A stretch of DNA of 64,000 nt from Hymenobacter sp. YIM 151500-1 (GTDB lineage: Bacteria > Bacteroidota > Bacteroidia > Cytophagales > Hymenobacteraceae), in assembly GCF_025979885.1 (NCBI RefSeq), contig NZ_CP110139.1, positions 558,001 to 622,000 on the forward strand, read 5' to 3'. The notes below the pieces were generated by a model. It was given only the letters and a program-made list of their open reading frames with translations. It was not told the origin of the DNA and did no database searches. Positions 18,392-28,528 of this stretch are shown here, piece by piece; within the stretch, counting starts at the first letter, position 1; each line of letters begins with the position of its first letter. Made by a program: the position numbers and the translations under genes.

Positions 18392-19797
18392 CGCAGCTCC
18401 AGCGCCACTACGTTCTCCACGTGGTGCGTGTGCGGGAACATGTCCACGGGCTGCATGCGAGTTACTTTATACGCTTCGTCGAGCAGCTCCAGGTCGCGGG
18501 CCTGGGTGGCGGGGTTACAGCTGACGTACACGATGCGCGGGGCGCGCATGTCGAGCAGGCGGCGCACTACGTCCTCGTGCATGCCGGCGCGGGGCGGGTC
18601 GGTGATGACTACGTCGGGGCGGCCGTGCTGCTCGATGAACTCGGCGCTAAGCACGTCCTTCATGTCGCCGGCGAAAAACTCCGTGTTCGTCACGCCGTTG
18701 ATTTCCGAGTTGATGCGGGCATCGGCTACGGCTTGCTCCACGTACTCCACGCCGATGACGTGCCGAGCCTGGCGGGCCACGAAGTTGGCAATGGTGCCGG
18801 CGCCGGTGTAGAGGTCGTACACCAGCTCCTGGCCCGTGAGCTGGGCGAAGTCGCGGGCTACTTTGTAGAGGTTATAAGCCCCTTCGGAGTTGGTTTGGTA
18901 GAACGACTTCGGGCCGACGCGGAAGCGCAGCCCTTCCATTTCCTCGTGAATGTAGGGCTCCCCGCGGTAGCACACCACTTCCAGGTCGTGGAAGGTTTCG
19001 TTGCCTTTGTCGTTGAGCACGTAGTTGAGCGAGGTAATCTGCGGGAACCGCTCGTGGAGGTAGTCGAGCAGGGGCTCGATGGCTTGGTGCTGGCGGTAGC
19101 ACTGCAGAATCACCATCAGGTCGCCGGTGTTGGCCGTGCGGATGATGAGGTTGCGCAGCAGGCCGGTTTGCTTGATGATGTTGCCGAAGCGCAGCATGTT
19201 TTCCCGCGCGTAGTCGCGGATGGCCAGGCGAATCTGGTTGCTCGGGTCGGGCTGCAGCCAGCAGTGTTCGATGTCGATAATCTTGTCAAACCGCGCGGGC
19301 GTGTGGAAGCCCAGCACGCGCCGGTCGTACTGCTGGCTTTCGTCTTTGATCTGGTCTTCCGTCAGCCAGCCCATAAAGCTGAACGTGAATTCCAGCTTGT
19401 TGCGGTAGTAGGTCTGCGAAGGCGAACCAAGAATCGGCTGGATTTCGGGCAGCGCCACCTTGCCGATGCGCTGCAACGTGTCCGTGACCTGCTGCTGCTT
19501 GTACTGCAGCTGCGTTTCGTAGCCGAGGTGCTGCCACTTGCAGCCCCCGCACACCCCAAAGTGCTGGCAGAACGGCGTCACGCGCAGTTCCGAGTACTTG
19601 TGGAAGTGCGTGGGCACGGCTTCCAGAAAGCTTTTCTTGCTCTTGGTGATGCGCAAATCCACCACGTCGCCGGGGGCTACTTGCGTCACGAAAATGACGA
19701 GGTTGTCGTGGCGGACAATGCATTTGCCCTCGGCCACCATGTCCTGAATCTCGATGTTGCGGAGCGCCTCCGCCGGAATTTTCTTGGCTTTACTCAC
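18388..19797 (-). CDS. rlmD: 23S rRNA (uracil-5-)-methyltransferase RlmD-like
   Basis: 469 residues from GTG at 19797 (MSKAKKIP), preferred to a GTG six codons upstream. An N-terminal TRAM domain is followed by the [4Fe-4S] cysteine cluster CQHFGVCGGCKW, a SAM-binding region (ELVYDLYTGAGTIANF) and the catalytic cysteine in YVSCNPATQARDL. The family uses SAM to make 5-methyluridine in rRNA (or tRNA in close paralogues, so the exact target is inferred). The stop codon lies in an interspersed repeat. Confidence 0.9.
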   Translation of the reverse strand: MSKAKKIPAEALRNIEIQDMVAEGKCIVRHDNLVIFVTQVAPGDVVDLRITKSKKSFLEAVPTHFHKYSELRVTPFCQHFGVCGGCKWQHLGYETQLQYKQQQVTDTLQRIGKVALPEIQPILGSPSQTYYRNKLEFTFSFMGWLTEDQIKDESQQYDRRVLGFHTPARFDKIIDIEHCWLQPDPSNQIRLAIRDYARENMLRFGNIIKQTGLLRNLIIRTANTGDLMVILQCYRQHQAIEPLLDYLHERFPQITSLNYVLNDKGNETFHDLEVVCYRGEPYIHEEMEGLRFRVGPKSFYQTNSEGAYNLYKVARDFAQLTGQELVYDLYTGAGTIANFVARQARHVIGVEYVEQAVADARINSEINGVTNTEFFAGDMKDVLSAEFIEQHGRPDVVITDPPRAGMHEDVVRRLLDMRAPRIVYVSCNPATQARDLELLDEAYKVTRMQPVDMFPHTHHVENVVALELR

Positions 19798-19906
19798 GCG
19801 GGCAAAGGTAAGCACAGATTTTGCCGATTGGGCTGATTTCAGGTAAGCACAGCGGCCCCGAAGCGCAGCTTCAGTTATTTAGTGCTTACAGCTTTCAAAT
19901 AAAGAG

Positions 19907-19940
19907 AGAAGGCCGCTCGGTCATCTCCGAGCGGCCTTCT
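19907..19940 (-). terminator. terminator of the giant T9SS protein gene
   Basis: AGAAGGCCGCTCGG and CCGAGCGGCCTTCT flank a six-base loop, 18 bases past the stop at 19958. T-rich sequence (CTCTTTATTTG) follows on the minus strand. Confidence 0.85.
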
Positions 19941-19957
19941 AAATGAGTTAGGAGTAC

Positions 19958-22900
19958 TTAGCGGGCTATTTCAAACCAGCCTTTGTAGCTGGTACCGTCC
20001 TGGAGCTTAAACAGGTAGTAGTACATGCCCGCGCTGCAATTGTCGCCGCCGAAGGTATTGCGGTAGTTGCGGGTTTCGTACACCTGCTTGCCCCAGCGGT
20101 TGAACACGGTGAGGGTGTTGCTGGGGTAGAGCTGCACGTTGTCGATGATGAGCACGTCGTTTTTGCCGTCGTTGTTGGGCGTGATGATGTTATAGAACCC
20201 GAGGCGGTTGGCAAAGTCCACGCAGGCATCGTTGGAGCGGGCCAGCAGAGGCTGGGCGTCGGTGCTGACGGCCTCCACCCGGAAGCACTGGTTGAAGCCG
20301 TCCTTGCTGAGCTGGAACTCGGCGCGCAACGGGCTACCGGCGGCCACGGTGGCTACAAGCTGGGCTGGGCCATTGTCGACCACGCGGCTCACGCGGTACT
20401 CCTTCACCGCGAAGCCCTGGTAGGCGGTCCACGTTACCTCAGTTTTGCCGGTGAGGCGGGTGTCGGTGGGCTCGGTGCCGGTGGCTTTGGTGAGAATGGT
20501 GGTGTGCTCCCGGCTGGCCAGCACCGTGCCGCAGCCGTTGGTCAGCTCCAGGCGGTACTGGTAGGCGCGGGCGTCGGCGTCCACGCTGGTGTTGTCGGTA
20601 TACGACGTAGCCGTGTTGGCTGCCGAGCCCACGGTCGTGAAGGCGCCCGTGCTGCCAGCCTCGCGGCGCAAAATGTTCACGCGGCCCGTATTGCCGGCCA
20701 CGTTGGGCACCGTAAGGGCCAGCGTAATGCTCTTGTCGCCGGCCGCTACCGAGGCCACGCTCAGGCTCACCGTAGCGTTGTCGGGGCGGATGGTGAACGT
20801 GGCCGCGCAGGTCTGGCTGGTGGTTTCCGTGACTTGCAACGTGGCGGCGCTGGTGCCGGCCGGCAGGTCAATCCGCACCGAGCTGGTGCCCTGCCCGCTC
20901 ACGATGGTGCCGCCGGTCAGCGTCCACTGGTACACGCCGCCCGTGAAGGCCGTAGCTGAGTACGTAAGGCCGGTGCGGGCTTCGGGGCAGTAGTTGGCCG
21001 GCCCGGTAATGGCCAGCGGCGGCGCTACCACGAAGGTTTTCGAGTACACCGGGCCCGCACAGCCGTTGGCGTTGGTTTCCTGAGCCGTGATGGTGTAGGG
21101 CGTGGCACTAACGGCCGGTACGGGCAAGGTGATGGAGCCCGCCGTGCCGCCCGTTAGGGCCGTGCCATTCAGGGTGAAGGCATAGGTGGAAGAAGCCGCG
21201 CCGGGCAGGGAGAAGGTAAGCGTGCCGCCGGCCTGGGCGCACACCCGGCTGGGGCCGGCCAGGGCCAGGCCCGCGTCGGGGCCTGGCAGCACCGTCACGT
21301 ACAGCGTATCACTCTGGCCCCGGCACACGCCGCCGGCCGGGTTGCTCGACTCGGTCACGACCAGCTTGCCCACGCCGGGCCGCGTCCAGCGCACCTGCAC
21401 GGCGCCCTGGCTGGTGCTCACCTGCGTGCCGCCGAGTATCTGCCAGGCGTATACCGAGCCATTGGTAAACTGAGTTTGGTAGGTGAACGGCCCACCCGAC
21501 TGGCACACCCGCGCCGGGCCCGTAGGCGTAGCCGTAGCCAGGATGGGGTTGATACGCACGGGCAGGGAAACTGTGTCGGAAGAACAGCCTTGGGCGCTGA
21601 GGCGGAAAGCCCGCACGCGGGCCGTGGCACTGGCCGCGCCCCAGTTCACCGTGATGCTGGCGCTGCCCTGTCCGCTCACCAGTGTGCCGCCCTCCACCAG
21701 CCACTGGTAGGCCGTGGCCCGCGGGTTGTCGATGGTGTAGGCAACGCCCTGCACCGTGGGGCACACCGAGCGGCTGCCCACAATGTTGTCGGGTTCGGGC
21801 TGGGGATTCACCGTGATGCGCACTGTGTCGGTGGCCACGCAGCCGGCGGCAGTGGTGGCTTTCAGCACGTAGGTCAGCAGCTGGGCGCTGCCGGTGGCGC
21901 GCGGGGCCGTTAGGGTGGGCTGGGCGGCGGTGGTGCTGCTCAGGCCAGTGGCTGGGCTCCACTCATAGCTATAACCGGCCACGGCGGCCGTGCCGAGCCG
22001 CAGGCGCTGCTGGCTGCACACGCTGGCGTCGGGGCCGGCATTGGCCAGGGCCGGTGGGTTCACCGTTACCGTTACGGTGCTGGTGGCCGAGCAGCCCTGG
22101 GCCGTCGTCACGCGCAGCGTGTACGTGAAGGTTTGGGGCGAAGCGGTGGTGTTGGGCAGCGTCAGCGTCGGCTGGGCTACAGTGGTGCTGCTCAGGCCGG
22201 TAGCCGGGCTCCACTGGTAGGTGTAGCCGGCCACGGCCGCGGCGCCCAGCGTCGTAACTTCCTGGGGGCACACCGCCCGGTTAGCTCCGGCCTGGGCCAC
22301 GGCCGCCGGAAATACCGTCACCGTCACCTGGCGGCTGGCCGTGCAAGTTCCCTCCTGCGACGTCACCGTGTACGTAGTAGTTTGGGTGGGCGCCACCGTG
22401 ATGCTGGCCCCGGTGAAATTCTGCCCGCCCCCGGTCCAGGTGTAGTTGGCGCCGCCGCTGGCCGTAAGCGTGGTGTTGGTGCCGGGGCAAATGCTCACCC
22501 CGGCGCTAATGGACAGCGTCGAAACCGGGCGCAGGTCCACGGGGCGCGTTACGGAGTCGGTGGGGCAGCCCAGGCTCGATACGCCGCGCAGCACCAGCGT
22601 GCCCGTGGTGCCGGAGCCCCACAGCACCCGCACCGAGCTGCCGGTGCTGGAGCCCTGCACCGTGCCGCCGCGTACGGTCCAGCGGTAGCTGGCCGCCGTG
22701 GGGCCGCCGGCCGTGTACTGAATGGCCTGGCTTCGGTCGCACACCACCGTGTCGCCCAGGATGCGGTTGGGGCCGGCGGCGCGCGTCACCGTAATGCGAA
22801 ACACCTCGGCTATAGTTTTGCTGCCGCAGGCATCGTCGGTCACGGTTACTACCACGTCGTAGGGAGTGGCGCGGGCGTTGCCGCAGGCCGCGTTGTAGCG

Positions 22901-24064
22901 GAAGGCACCCGTTACGGTGCCCGTGCCCGCTATTGAAACCGAGCCGGTGGGGTTGCCGGCCGGCACAGTGCCGGGGTTGCCGCCCAGGGTGGCATCAAAG
23001 GGGCCGGGCCCGTCCAGCAGCACGCTGTTCACTTTCATGGTCAGCCGCTGCCCTTCGGGGTCAGTGGCCGTCAGGTTGAAGTTCAGCGTTTGCCCTTCCT
23101 CCACGGTGTAGTTCTTGACTTGCACGGTAGGAGCCGAAAACACGGGCGGGCGGTTGGGCTGGCAGGCCCTTGATACCAGCTGAATGTCGCGGCGGGTGGT
23201 GCCCACCAGCACGTCGCGGCCGTTGATGGTGCGGTACTCCTTCACATCCACAGCCACCACAAACTTGCCCAGCATGGGCGACAGGTAGCGGCTTACGCCG
23301 GTGCTGGCATTGAGGGCCGCGTAGCCCTGGGGCCCAAACGGCTGGGCAAAGCTGTAGCCGGCCGCGTACGTCACGGGTGGGGGAGGGGGCGCGAAGTTGC
23401 CGAACGGCGGGTTGCCCTGGTAAGGCGTGCCAAACGAGTAAATCAGCCGGTCGCCGTCGGCGTCGTAGGCGTTGTTGAGCAGGATGCTGGTGTCGCCCTG
23501 GCAGATTACGGCCACGGCCGTGTCCGAAAACACCGGGGAGGTGTTCGGCAGCAGGGGCGGGGCCATGTCCGTGTACAGGGTCATGTTGGTGTTGCCCGGG
23601 TTGAACAGGTTGGTCACGTCCACGTTGCGGGCAATGTCGGTGTACACGGCGTAGTAGCCGTCAAACGACAGCGGCAGGTTTACCGTGGTGACGTACTTGG
23701 CCAGCGTAACCCGCGGCGGGGCGCTGCCCGGCAGCGTGCAGGTGCCCGGTGTGGGCGGCGTAATCTCGGCGAAGCTGGTGCGCGGCACGGTCAGGTTCAG
23801 AATCCGGGCCCCGTTCTGCGACTTGTTATAGAAGGCAATGCTGATGTCGGGGCGCCCGTCGGGGGCCGCCGAGCCGAATTCCTTGTTCAGATACACCAGC
23901 ACCGTTACCTGGTAGCGGAAGGGCGCCGTGGCGGGCCCGTTGGCATCGAGGTACTTATAGTTCATTTCGCCGCCGAGCAGGTGCGTGGCCGCGGCAGGAC
24001 GGCTCAGCCCCACCAGCAGCACCAGCAGTACCAGCCAGCCGCGCCGCAGTAAACGTGTATGCAT
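19958..24064 (-). CDS. giant surface protein with PKD-like repeats and T9SS type B (gliding-associated) C-terminus
   Basis: 1368 residues from ATG at 24064. The signal peptide is HTRLLRRGWLVLLVLLVGLS...AAAT. The N-terminal region (THLLGGEMNYKYLD) is typical of large adhesin-like Bacteroidota proteins. Many tandem Ig/PKD-like modules follow, including two with the shared phrase YQWSPATGLSSTT/YEWSPATGLSSTT (about 610-750). The C-terminus (ITPNNDGKNDVLIIDNVQLY, then FNRWGKQVYE) is the type B sorting domain. Probable role: a cell-surface adhesin or structural protein exported by the T9SS. No catalytic site is seen. Confidence 0.88.
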   Translation of the reverse strand: MHTRLLRRGWLVLLVLLVGLSRPAAATHLLGGEMNYKYLDANGPATAPFRYQVTVLVYLNKEFGSAAPDGRPDISIAFYNKSQNGARILNLTVPRTSFAEITPPTPGTCTLPGSAPPRVTLAKYVTTVNLPLSFDGYYAVYTDIARNVDVTNLFNPGNTNMTLYTDMAPPLLPNTSPVFSDTAVAVICQGDTSILLNNAYDADGDRLIYSFGTPYQGNPPFGNFAPPPPPVTYAAGYSFAQPFGPQGYAALNASTGVSRYLSPMLGKFVVAVDVKEYRTINGRDVLVGTTRRDIQLVSRACQPNRPPVFSAPTVQVKNYTVEEGQTLNFNLTATDPEGQRLTMKVNSVLLDGPGPFDATLGGNPGTVPAGNPTGSVSIAGTGTVTGAFRYNAACGNARATPYDVVVTVTDDACGSKTIAEVFRITVTRAAGPNRILGDTVVCDRSQAIQYTAGGPTAASYRWTVRGGTVQGSSTGSSVRVLWGSGTTGTLVLRGVSSLGCPTDSVTRPVDLRPVSTLSISAGVSICPGTNTTLTASGGANYTWTGGGQNFTGASITVAPTQTTTYTVTSQEGTCTASRQVTVTVFPAAVAQAGANRAVCPQEVTTLGAAAVAGYTYQWSPATGLSSTTVAQPTLTLPNTTASPQTFTYTLRVTTAQGCSATSTVTVTVNPPALANAGPDASVCSQQRLRLGTAAVAGYSYEWSPATGLSSTTAAQPTLTAPRATGSAQLLTYVLKATTAAGCVATDTVRITVNPQPEPDNIVGSRSVCPTVQGVAYTIDNPRATAYQWLVEGGTLVSGQGSASITVNWGAASATARVRAFRLSAQGCSSDTVSLPVRINPILATATPTGPARVCQSGGPFTYQTQFTNGSVYAWQILGGTQVSTSQGAVQVRWTRPGVGKLVVTESSNPAGGVCRGQSDTLYVTVLPGPDAGLALAGPSRVCAQAGGTLTFSLPGAASSTYAFTLNGTALTGGTAGSITLPVPAVSATPYTITAQETNANGCAGPVYSKTFVVAPPLAITGPANYCPEARTGLTYSATAFTGGVYQWTLTGGTIVSGQGTSSVRIDLPAGTSAATLQVTETTSQTCAATFTIRPDNATVSLSVASVAAGDKSITLALTVPNVAGNTGRVNILRREAGSTGAFTTVGSAANTATSYTDNTSVDADARAYQYRLELTNGCGTVLASREHTTILTKATGTEPTDTRLTGKTEVTWTAYQGFAVKEYRVSRVVDNGPAQLVATVAAGSPLRAEFQLSKDGFNQCFRVEAVSTDAQPLLARSNDACVDFANRLGFYNIITPNNDGKNDVLIIDNVQLYPSNTLTVFNRWGKQVYETRNYRNTFGGDNCSAGMYYYLFKLQDGTSYKGWFEIAR

Positions 24065-24100
24065 AGAAAGCAAGAAGAAAAGAGGTAGTCAGCAGAAAAG

Positions 24101-24125
24101 CGGCCGGCCCGCGCCGGACCGGCCG
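24101..24125 (-). terminator. GC-rich hairpin after the GEVED protein gene
   Basis: CGGCCGG and CCGGCCG flank an eleven-base loop, 14 bases past the stop at 24139. On the minus strand it is followed by CTTTTCTGC. Confidence 0.7.
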
Positions 24126-24138
24126 CCGATAGGCGGGG

Positions 24139-26397
24139 TTAGTCGCGCGCCATCCGGCGGATGGCTTCGCGCCCCTGCGCGTCGCGCAGGCGCAGCACGT
24201 ACACGCCGGCCGGCAGGGCGCTCAGGTCGAGGGCGGCATCGGTGGCCGGGCTCAGGCGCAGGGCCTTGGTCAGCACCTGGGCCCCGTGCAGGGTTTCGAC
24301 GGTGGCCGTGTACAGGCCGGCCGCCGTGGGGTCGGGTAGGCGCAGGGTCAGGTGGCCGTCGGCGGTGGGGTTCGGAAACACGCTCAGGGCCGGCAGGTGC
24401 AGGGCCGCCTGCGTGTTGGTGGTCGTGCCCCCCGTTATCCGCACCGTGTAGTCCTCGGTTTCGGCGTTGAACTGGTTGGTCACGCAGGCGGCCGCCTGGT
24501 TGAAGTTGAGGCGGCTGATCAGGCGCAGGCGCGTGAGGGCCGGCCCGCGGTACTGCGCCGGCACCGCAAACGTGAAGCTGGCCGGCTCCCCGCCGCTGGT
24601 ATTCGCCAGCAGCTCCGTCGTGGCAAAGAACCCATCCCCGTTCAAGTCAATCCAGACCGAAGTGCTGCGCTGAAAAGAGGCGTTGCCCGTTACGGTCATC
24701 GTGGGGCTGGTGCCGGCCTGGAGCTGCATCACCCGGTCGAGGTAGTTGCCGTAGCCGTTGGCGTCGGCGCCGGAGTTGCTGGTGAACGTGGTCTGCCCGT
24801 TCAACGACAGCCGTACCGTCGTAATCCAGAAGTTGCTGGACGCCTGGCCCGTGGAGGCGCAGTAGGTCAGGCACGGCACCGTCACGACCACCGGCGAGGC
24901 CAGCGTGGCCGAGGCCGAGCCGAAGGCGTTGGTAGCCGTCAGCCGCACGGTGTAGGTGCCGGAGGCGGTGTAGGTGTGGCTGGGGTTCTGCTGGGTGCTG
25001 GTGTTGCCGTCGCCGAAGTCCCACAGCCAGCTGGTGGGCGCGTTCTGGCTTTGGTCGGTAAACCGAATCGGCGTTTGGCAGGAGCCCGGCACGTAGCTGG
25101 AAGTAAAGGCCACGACGGGCGGTGAGGTGTTGGGCTGCACCACCACGGTATAATCTTCGGCCTGCCCGAGCTGCACGCCGGCACAGGCCGTGAAGCCCGA
25201 GCCCACAAAGTCCGATACCACCCGCAGGCGCAGGGGCTGGTTGCGCGGGGTGCCGGCCGGAATCAGCACCTGGCCGGTGGGGTTGGTGGTGTTCAGGGCC
25301 TGAAACAGCAGCTCAGTGGCCGCAAACGTGCCGTCGTTGTTCAGGTCCAGCCACACGCGGGTGTCCTGGGGGTTGGTGGGGCTGGTGGTCAGGCGCAGGG
25401 TCGAGCGGACGCCTTCCGTCACCGAAATCTGGCCCGCGCAGGTGAAGTCCTCGTAGCCCGCCCGCCCGTCGGCGGAGGTGTTGCTGAACGTGCCCAGGGC
25501 AAACTGCGTGATGCCGTAGTTGCAGCAGTAGGCTGCGGTGGCCGGCGTGCAGGTGGCGCGCACCGGCGCCTGGGCGCTGTACACCACGTAGTTGGTGCGG
25601 GTGCGGGTGTTGCTGCCCTGGCTGTTGGTGGCCGTCAGCGTGACGGTGTAAGTGCCGGCGGTGGTATAGGTGTGGCTGGGGTTTTGCTGGGTGCTGGTGG
25701 CACCGTCGCCGAAGTTCCACAGCCAGCTGGTGGGCGCGTTCTGGCTCTGGTCCGTAAACTGCACCGTGCCCGAGCAGGTCTGGGGCTGATTGGCCACGAA
25801 CTCGGCCACGGGCGCCGCGGTGGGCAGGCTGGCAATGATGGCGTAGTCCTCGATCTGCGAGTATTCGGGCCGGGAGCAGGGCGTGGGCACGGCCGAGTTG
25901 GCGTAGTCGGCGGCCACGCGCAGGCGCAGGCGCACCCCCGTAACGGTAGAGCTGGGCAGGCGAATGGTGCCCGTGTGCAGGCGCTTGGCGTCAGAGCTGA
26001 ACACCAGCTCGGAGGTGGGGCTGAAGGTGCCGTCGTTGTTGAGGTCCAGCCACACGCGCACGTTTTCGTCGGCGCTGGGGTTGGTGCGCACGCTCAGGGC
26101 GGCATCAGTCCCCACCGTGAGCTGGGCCGGGGCCAGGGTGCAGGCATAATCCCGGTAGGAGCCGTCAGCGCTGGCCGGCGTGGTGTTGTTGAGGCTGCCC
26201 AGCGTCACGTTCACGATGCCCATGCCGAAAGCCGCCGTGGTGGGCACCGCCGTGCTGATGGTGCAGAAGCCCGTAGCTGGCGGGCAGGCGGCCTGCTGGG
26301 CATGGGCCGCGCCGGAAGCCAGCAGCCCCAGGCTGAGCAGCAGGGCCGGAATGAGTGGACGATATGGGGAAAACAGCCGGGGTAAAGGTAGCGTCAT
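24139..26397 (-). CDS. secreted protein with three GEVED-like and two PKD domains, T9SS type A sorting domain
   Basis: 752 residues. The signal peptide ends ASGAAHAQ (about 34). Three similar GEVED-type modules each contain [11 protein letters not shown] or [11 protein letters not shown] and end AEDYTV or IEDYAI. Two PKD domains carry [16 protein letters not shown] / [16 protein letters not shown]. The last about 80 residues ([17 protein letters not shown] to EAIRRMARD) form a T9SS type A sorting domain. Probable surface or extracellular binding protein. It lies upstream of the type B giant in the same orientation, with a terminator between them. Confidence 0.88.
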   Translation of the reverse strand: MTLPLPRLFSPYRPLIPALLLSLGLLASGAAHAQQAACPPATGFCTISTAVPTTAAFGMGIVNVTLGSLNNTTPASADGSYRDYACTLAPAQLTVGTDAALSVRTNPSADENVRVWLDLNNDGTFSPTSELVFSSDAKRLHTGTIRLPSSTVTGVRLRLRVAADYANSAVPTPCSRPEYSQIEDYAIIASLPTAAPVAEFVANQPQTCSGTVQFTDQSQNAPTSWLWNFGDGATSTQQNPSHTYTTAGTYTVTLTATNSQGSNTRTRTNYVVYSAQAPVRATCTPATAAYCCNYGITQFALGTFSNTSADGRAGYEDFTCAGQISVTEGVRSTLRLTTSPTNPQDTRVWLDLNNDGTFAATELLFQALNTTNPTGQVLIPAGTPRNQPLRLRVVSDFVGSGFTACAGVQLGQAEDYTVVVQPNTSPPVVAFTSSYVPGSCQTPIRFTDQSQNAPTSWLWDFGDGNTSTQQNPSHTYTASGTYTVRLTATNAFGSASATLASPVVVTVPCLTYCASTGQASSNFWITTVRLSLNGQTTFTSNSGADANGYGNYLDRVMQLQAGTSPTMTVTGNASFQRSTSVWIDLNGDGFFATTELLANTSGGEPASFTFAVPAQYRGPALTRLRLISRLNFNQAAACVTNQFNAETEDYTVRITGGTTTNTQAALHLPALSVFPNPTADGHLTLRLPDPTAAGLYTATVETLHGAQVLTKALRLSPATDAALDLSALPAGVYVLRLRDAQGREAIRRMARD

Positions 26398-26516
26398 AGA
26401 AACCAGGAACCAGGTACAAGGATAGAAGCCGAAAGTGCCCTAAATGTAGACAGATTACGCCGATATTCCGGCCTGTCCCGTTCAGCGGCGCGGCGCAGCT
26501 CCCAGGCAAAAAAGCG

Positions 26517-26524
26517 TAGTTTTG
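26517..26524 (+). promoter_or_regulatory. Bacteroidota -7 element (TAGTTTTG)
   Basis: Exact TAnnTTTG match 57 bases before the SDR gene at 26581, in the divergent gap with the GEVED protein gene. Confidence 0.6.
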
Positions 26525-26580
26525 CGCCCTTTCGGCCTGCGCAACATTCAGGCCGAAAGCGCACTTGCAAGCTGCACCCT

Positions 26581-27402
26581 ATGCAACCTACTTCACTACA
26601 GGATAAGGTCGTGCTGATTACGGGCGGCTCGTCGGGTATCGGGCGGGCTACGGCCCTGGCGTTTGGGCAGGCCGGGACCCGCGTGGTGGTAACCGGCCGC
26701 GACGAAGCCCGCCTGCGCGACACGGCCCAGGAGCTGGCCGGCCGGGGCATTGCCCACCTCACCGTGCAGGCCGACGTGGGCGTGGAAGCCGACGCCCGCC
26801 GCGCCGTGGAAGAAACCGTGCAGCACTTCGGCCGCCTGGATGTGCTCATCAACAACGCCGGCATCAGCATGCGTGCCCTGTTCCGCGACGCCGACCTCGA
26901 CGTGATTCACCGGCTTATGCAAACCAACTTCTTCGGGACGGTGTACACCACCAAGTTTGCCTTGTCCTACGTCACGCAGGCCCGTGGCTCCATTGTGGGC
27001 ATCAGCAGCATAGCCGGCTACCGGGGGCTGCCGGCCCGCACGGGCTACTCGGCCTCCAAGTTTGCCATGCACGGGTTTCTGGAGGCTCTGCGCACCGAGC
27101 TGCTGCCCCAGGGTGTGCACGTGCTGCTGGCCTGCCCCGGCTTCACCAGCTCCAACATCCGCAATGTGGCCCTGGCCGCCGACGGCACTTCCCAGGGTGA
27201 GTCGCCGCGCAACGAGCAGCAGATGATGAGCAGCGAAGAAGTGGCCCGCCACCTGCTGCACGCCGTGCGCCACCGCCGCCGCGACCTGGTGCTCACCCGC
27301 CAGGGCAAGCTCACCGTCTTCCTCAACAAGTGGCTGCCCGCCCTCACCGACAAGCTCGTCCTCAACCACTTCCGCAAGGAAGAGCCGGACTTTCGGTTGT
27401 GA
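26581..27402 (+). CDS. short-chain dehydrogenase/reductase
   Basis: 273 residues. The cofactor motif is TGGSSGIGRA, followed by NNAG and the catalytic pair YSASK with ISSIAG before it. It looks NAD(P)-dependent and cytoplasmic; the substrate is unknown. The C-terminal FLNKWLPALTDKLVLNHFRKEE resembles DltE-like SDRs. The TGA stop is part of the first unit of an 8-bp tandem repeat. Confidence 0.88.
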   Translation: MQPTSLQDKVVLITGGSSGIGRATALAFGQAGTRVVVTGRDEARLRDTAQELAGRGIAHLTVQADVGVEADARRAVEETVQHFGRLDVLINNAGISMRALFRDADLDVIHRLMQTNFFGTVYTTKFALSYVTQARGSIVGISSIAGYRGLPARTGYSASKFAMHGFLEALRTELLPQGVHVLLACPGFTSSNIRNVALAADGTSQGESPRNEQQMMSSEEVARHLLHAVRHRRRDLVLTRQGKLTVFLNKWLPALTDKLVLNHFRKEEPDFRL

Positions 27403-27511
27403 ATGAGTGAATGAGTGAATGAGTGAATGAGTGAATGAGTGAATGAGGAAATGAGGAAATGAGGAAATGAGGAAATGAGGAAATGAGGAAATGAGGAAAT
27501 GAGGAAATGAG
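27400..27511. repeat. 8-bp tandem repeat array (6 x TGAATGAG, 8 x GAAATGAG)
   Basis: Fourteen uninterrupted 8-base units: six TGAATGAG (27400-27447), then eight GAAATGAG (27448-27511). A shorter complementary run (CATTCACTCATTTACCC...) is at about 27696-27739. The two arrays contain the stop codons of the two convergent flanking genes. Confidence 0.92.
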
Positions 27512-27520
27512 TGACTGGAT

Positions 27521-27680
27521 AGCCCCGGAGGGGCGGCATGTCGGTAGAAATCAGTAAGTCCTAGTTGTTCAAAGCCCCAGCGGGGCGACACCCACCGTCC
27601 GCAGACGGTTGTGTCGCCCCGCTGGGGCTCTCGGTTCTTTTCACTCGATCTAAGCTACCGATATGTCGCCCCGTTGGGGT
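27521..27680. repeat. nested palindrome of CCCCAGCGGGGCGACA type
   Basis: The inner hairpin at 27573-27629 pairs AGCCCCAGCGGGGCGACA with its complement, with ACCGTC/GACGGT near the loop. Outer arms (CCCCGGAGGGGCGGCATGTC at about 27524 and GACATATCGGTAG-type sequence at about 27652-27680, read in complement) are related copies. The whole gap between the convergent genes is repeat. Confidence 0.8.
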
Positions 27681-27733
27681 TGCCCGTCGACCTTCATTTA
27701 CTCATTCACTCATTTACCCATCCACTCATTTCC

Positions 27734-28450
27734 TCATTCCACCAGCAGCAAATCAGGGCGGCGGATGTAGGCGTCGCGGCCTTGCCAGCGCACTCGGTAC
27801 CAGATGTCCTGCTGGCCCCGCACCTCGAACCGGTCGCCGGCGGCGGCGGTGGTCAGCCAGGCGGCGCCGGCGCTGGGCCCGGCCATGAGCGGGACCCGCG
27901 GCCGGGCCACCAGGCCCACGCGGCCGGGTGCCAGCAGATTCAGAAACAACCCTACTCCCACCAGGTAGGCTGCGTAGGCGCCCCACCAGATGCGGCCCGC
28001 CGTGCGGCGGCGCACCAGCAGCAAGGTGCCGCCCACCACTGCCAGCACTAGCAGCCCTTGGAGCAGCCGGTAGTAGTAGCGCTGAAACGTAATTGCCAGG
28101 TTTTGCCGCCAGGTGTTGGGGTAGCCCGTGAGGCGGTGCTCCTGCGCCAGGTCGGCCATTTTCTGCCAGGTATCGTGGCGGGGCTGCCAGAGCTGGGCCA
28201 CGCTCAGGTAGTACAAGGCCGCCGGGTAGTGCCCCAGCTCCTCCTGCACGTAGGCCATGCGCAGCAGCTGCCGCGCCGACTGCACCCCGTCCTGCTCCCG
28301 CGCCTGCCGGTACAGCGGATAGGCCTGCGCCACCCGCCCGGCCTCGAACAAAGAATCGGCCTTAATGAGGCTGGGAGTAACTTTTTGGGCCTGAACGCCT
28401 TGGCAAAACAGCGCCAGAAACAGAAAAAAAAGCTGGACTTTTTTCAGCAA
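27734..28450 (-). CDS. TPR and SH3-like membrane protein (BatE-like)
   Basis: 238 residues with a TTG start; no ATG is available. Signal peptide LKKVQLFFLFLALFCQGVQAQ. Then TPR-like helices (about 25-105), two membrane segments (LLQGLLVLAVVGGTLLLV and WGAYAAYLVGVGLFLNLL) and a C-terminal SH3b-like domain (GDRFEVRGQQDIWYRVRW...AYIRRPDLLL). The order TPR, membrane, SH3 resembles BatE-type proteins, but no batABCD genes are adjacent. The TGA stop comes from a tandem repeat. Confidence 0.7.
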   Translation of the reverse strand: MLKKVQLFFLFLALFCQGVQAQKVTPSLIKADSLFEAGRVAQAYPLYRQAREQDGVQSARQLLRMAYVQEELGHYPAALYYLSVAQLWQPRHDTWQKMADLAQEHRLTGYPNTWRQNLAITFQRYYYRLLQGLLVLAVVGGTLLLVRRRTAGRIWWGAYAAYLVGVGLFLNLLAPGRVGLVARPRVPLMAGPSAGAAWLTTAAAGDRFEVRGQQDIWYRVRWQGRDAYIRRPDLLLVE

Positions 28451-28455
28451 AACAG

Positions 28456-28486
28456 TTGCACGATTAACCAGAGCCGTCTACTTTTG
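28456..28486 (+). promoter_or_regulatory. promoter of tRNA-Lys copy 1
   Basis: TTG (28456-28458), 20 bases, then TACTTTTG (28479-28486): a full Bacteroidota promoter 43 bases before the tRNA. It overlaps the 5' end of the divergent TPR/SH3 gene. Confidence 0.85.
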
Positions 28487-28528
28487 TGCCACAATCAGCA
28501 AAAATGGCTTGCTGACCGCAAAGAAAAC

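Noticed and set aside
18421-19836. 471-codon plus-strand ORF opposite rlmD
   Set aside because: Antisense shadow; rlmD has all family motifs.
27400-27511. CRISPR array
   Set aside because: Units are 8 bases, contiguous and without spacers.
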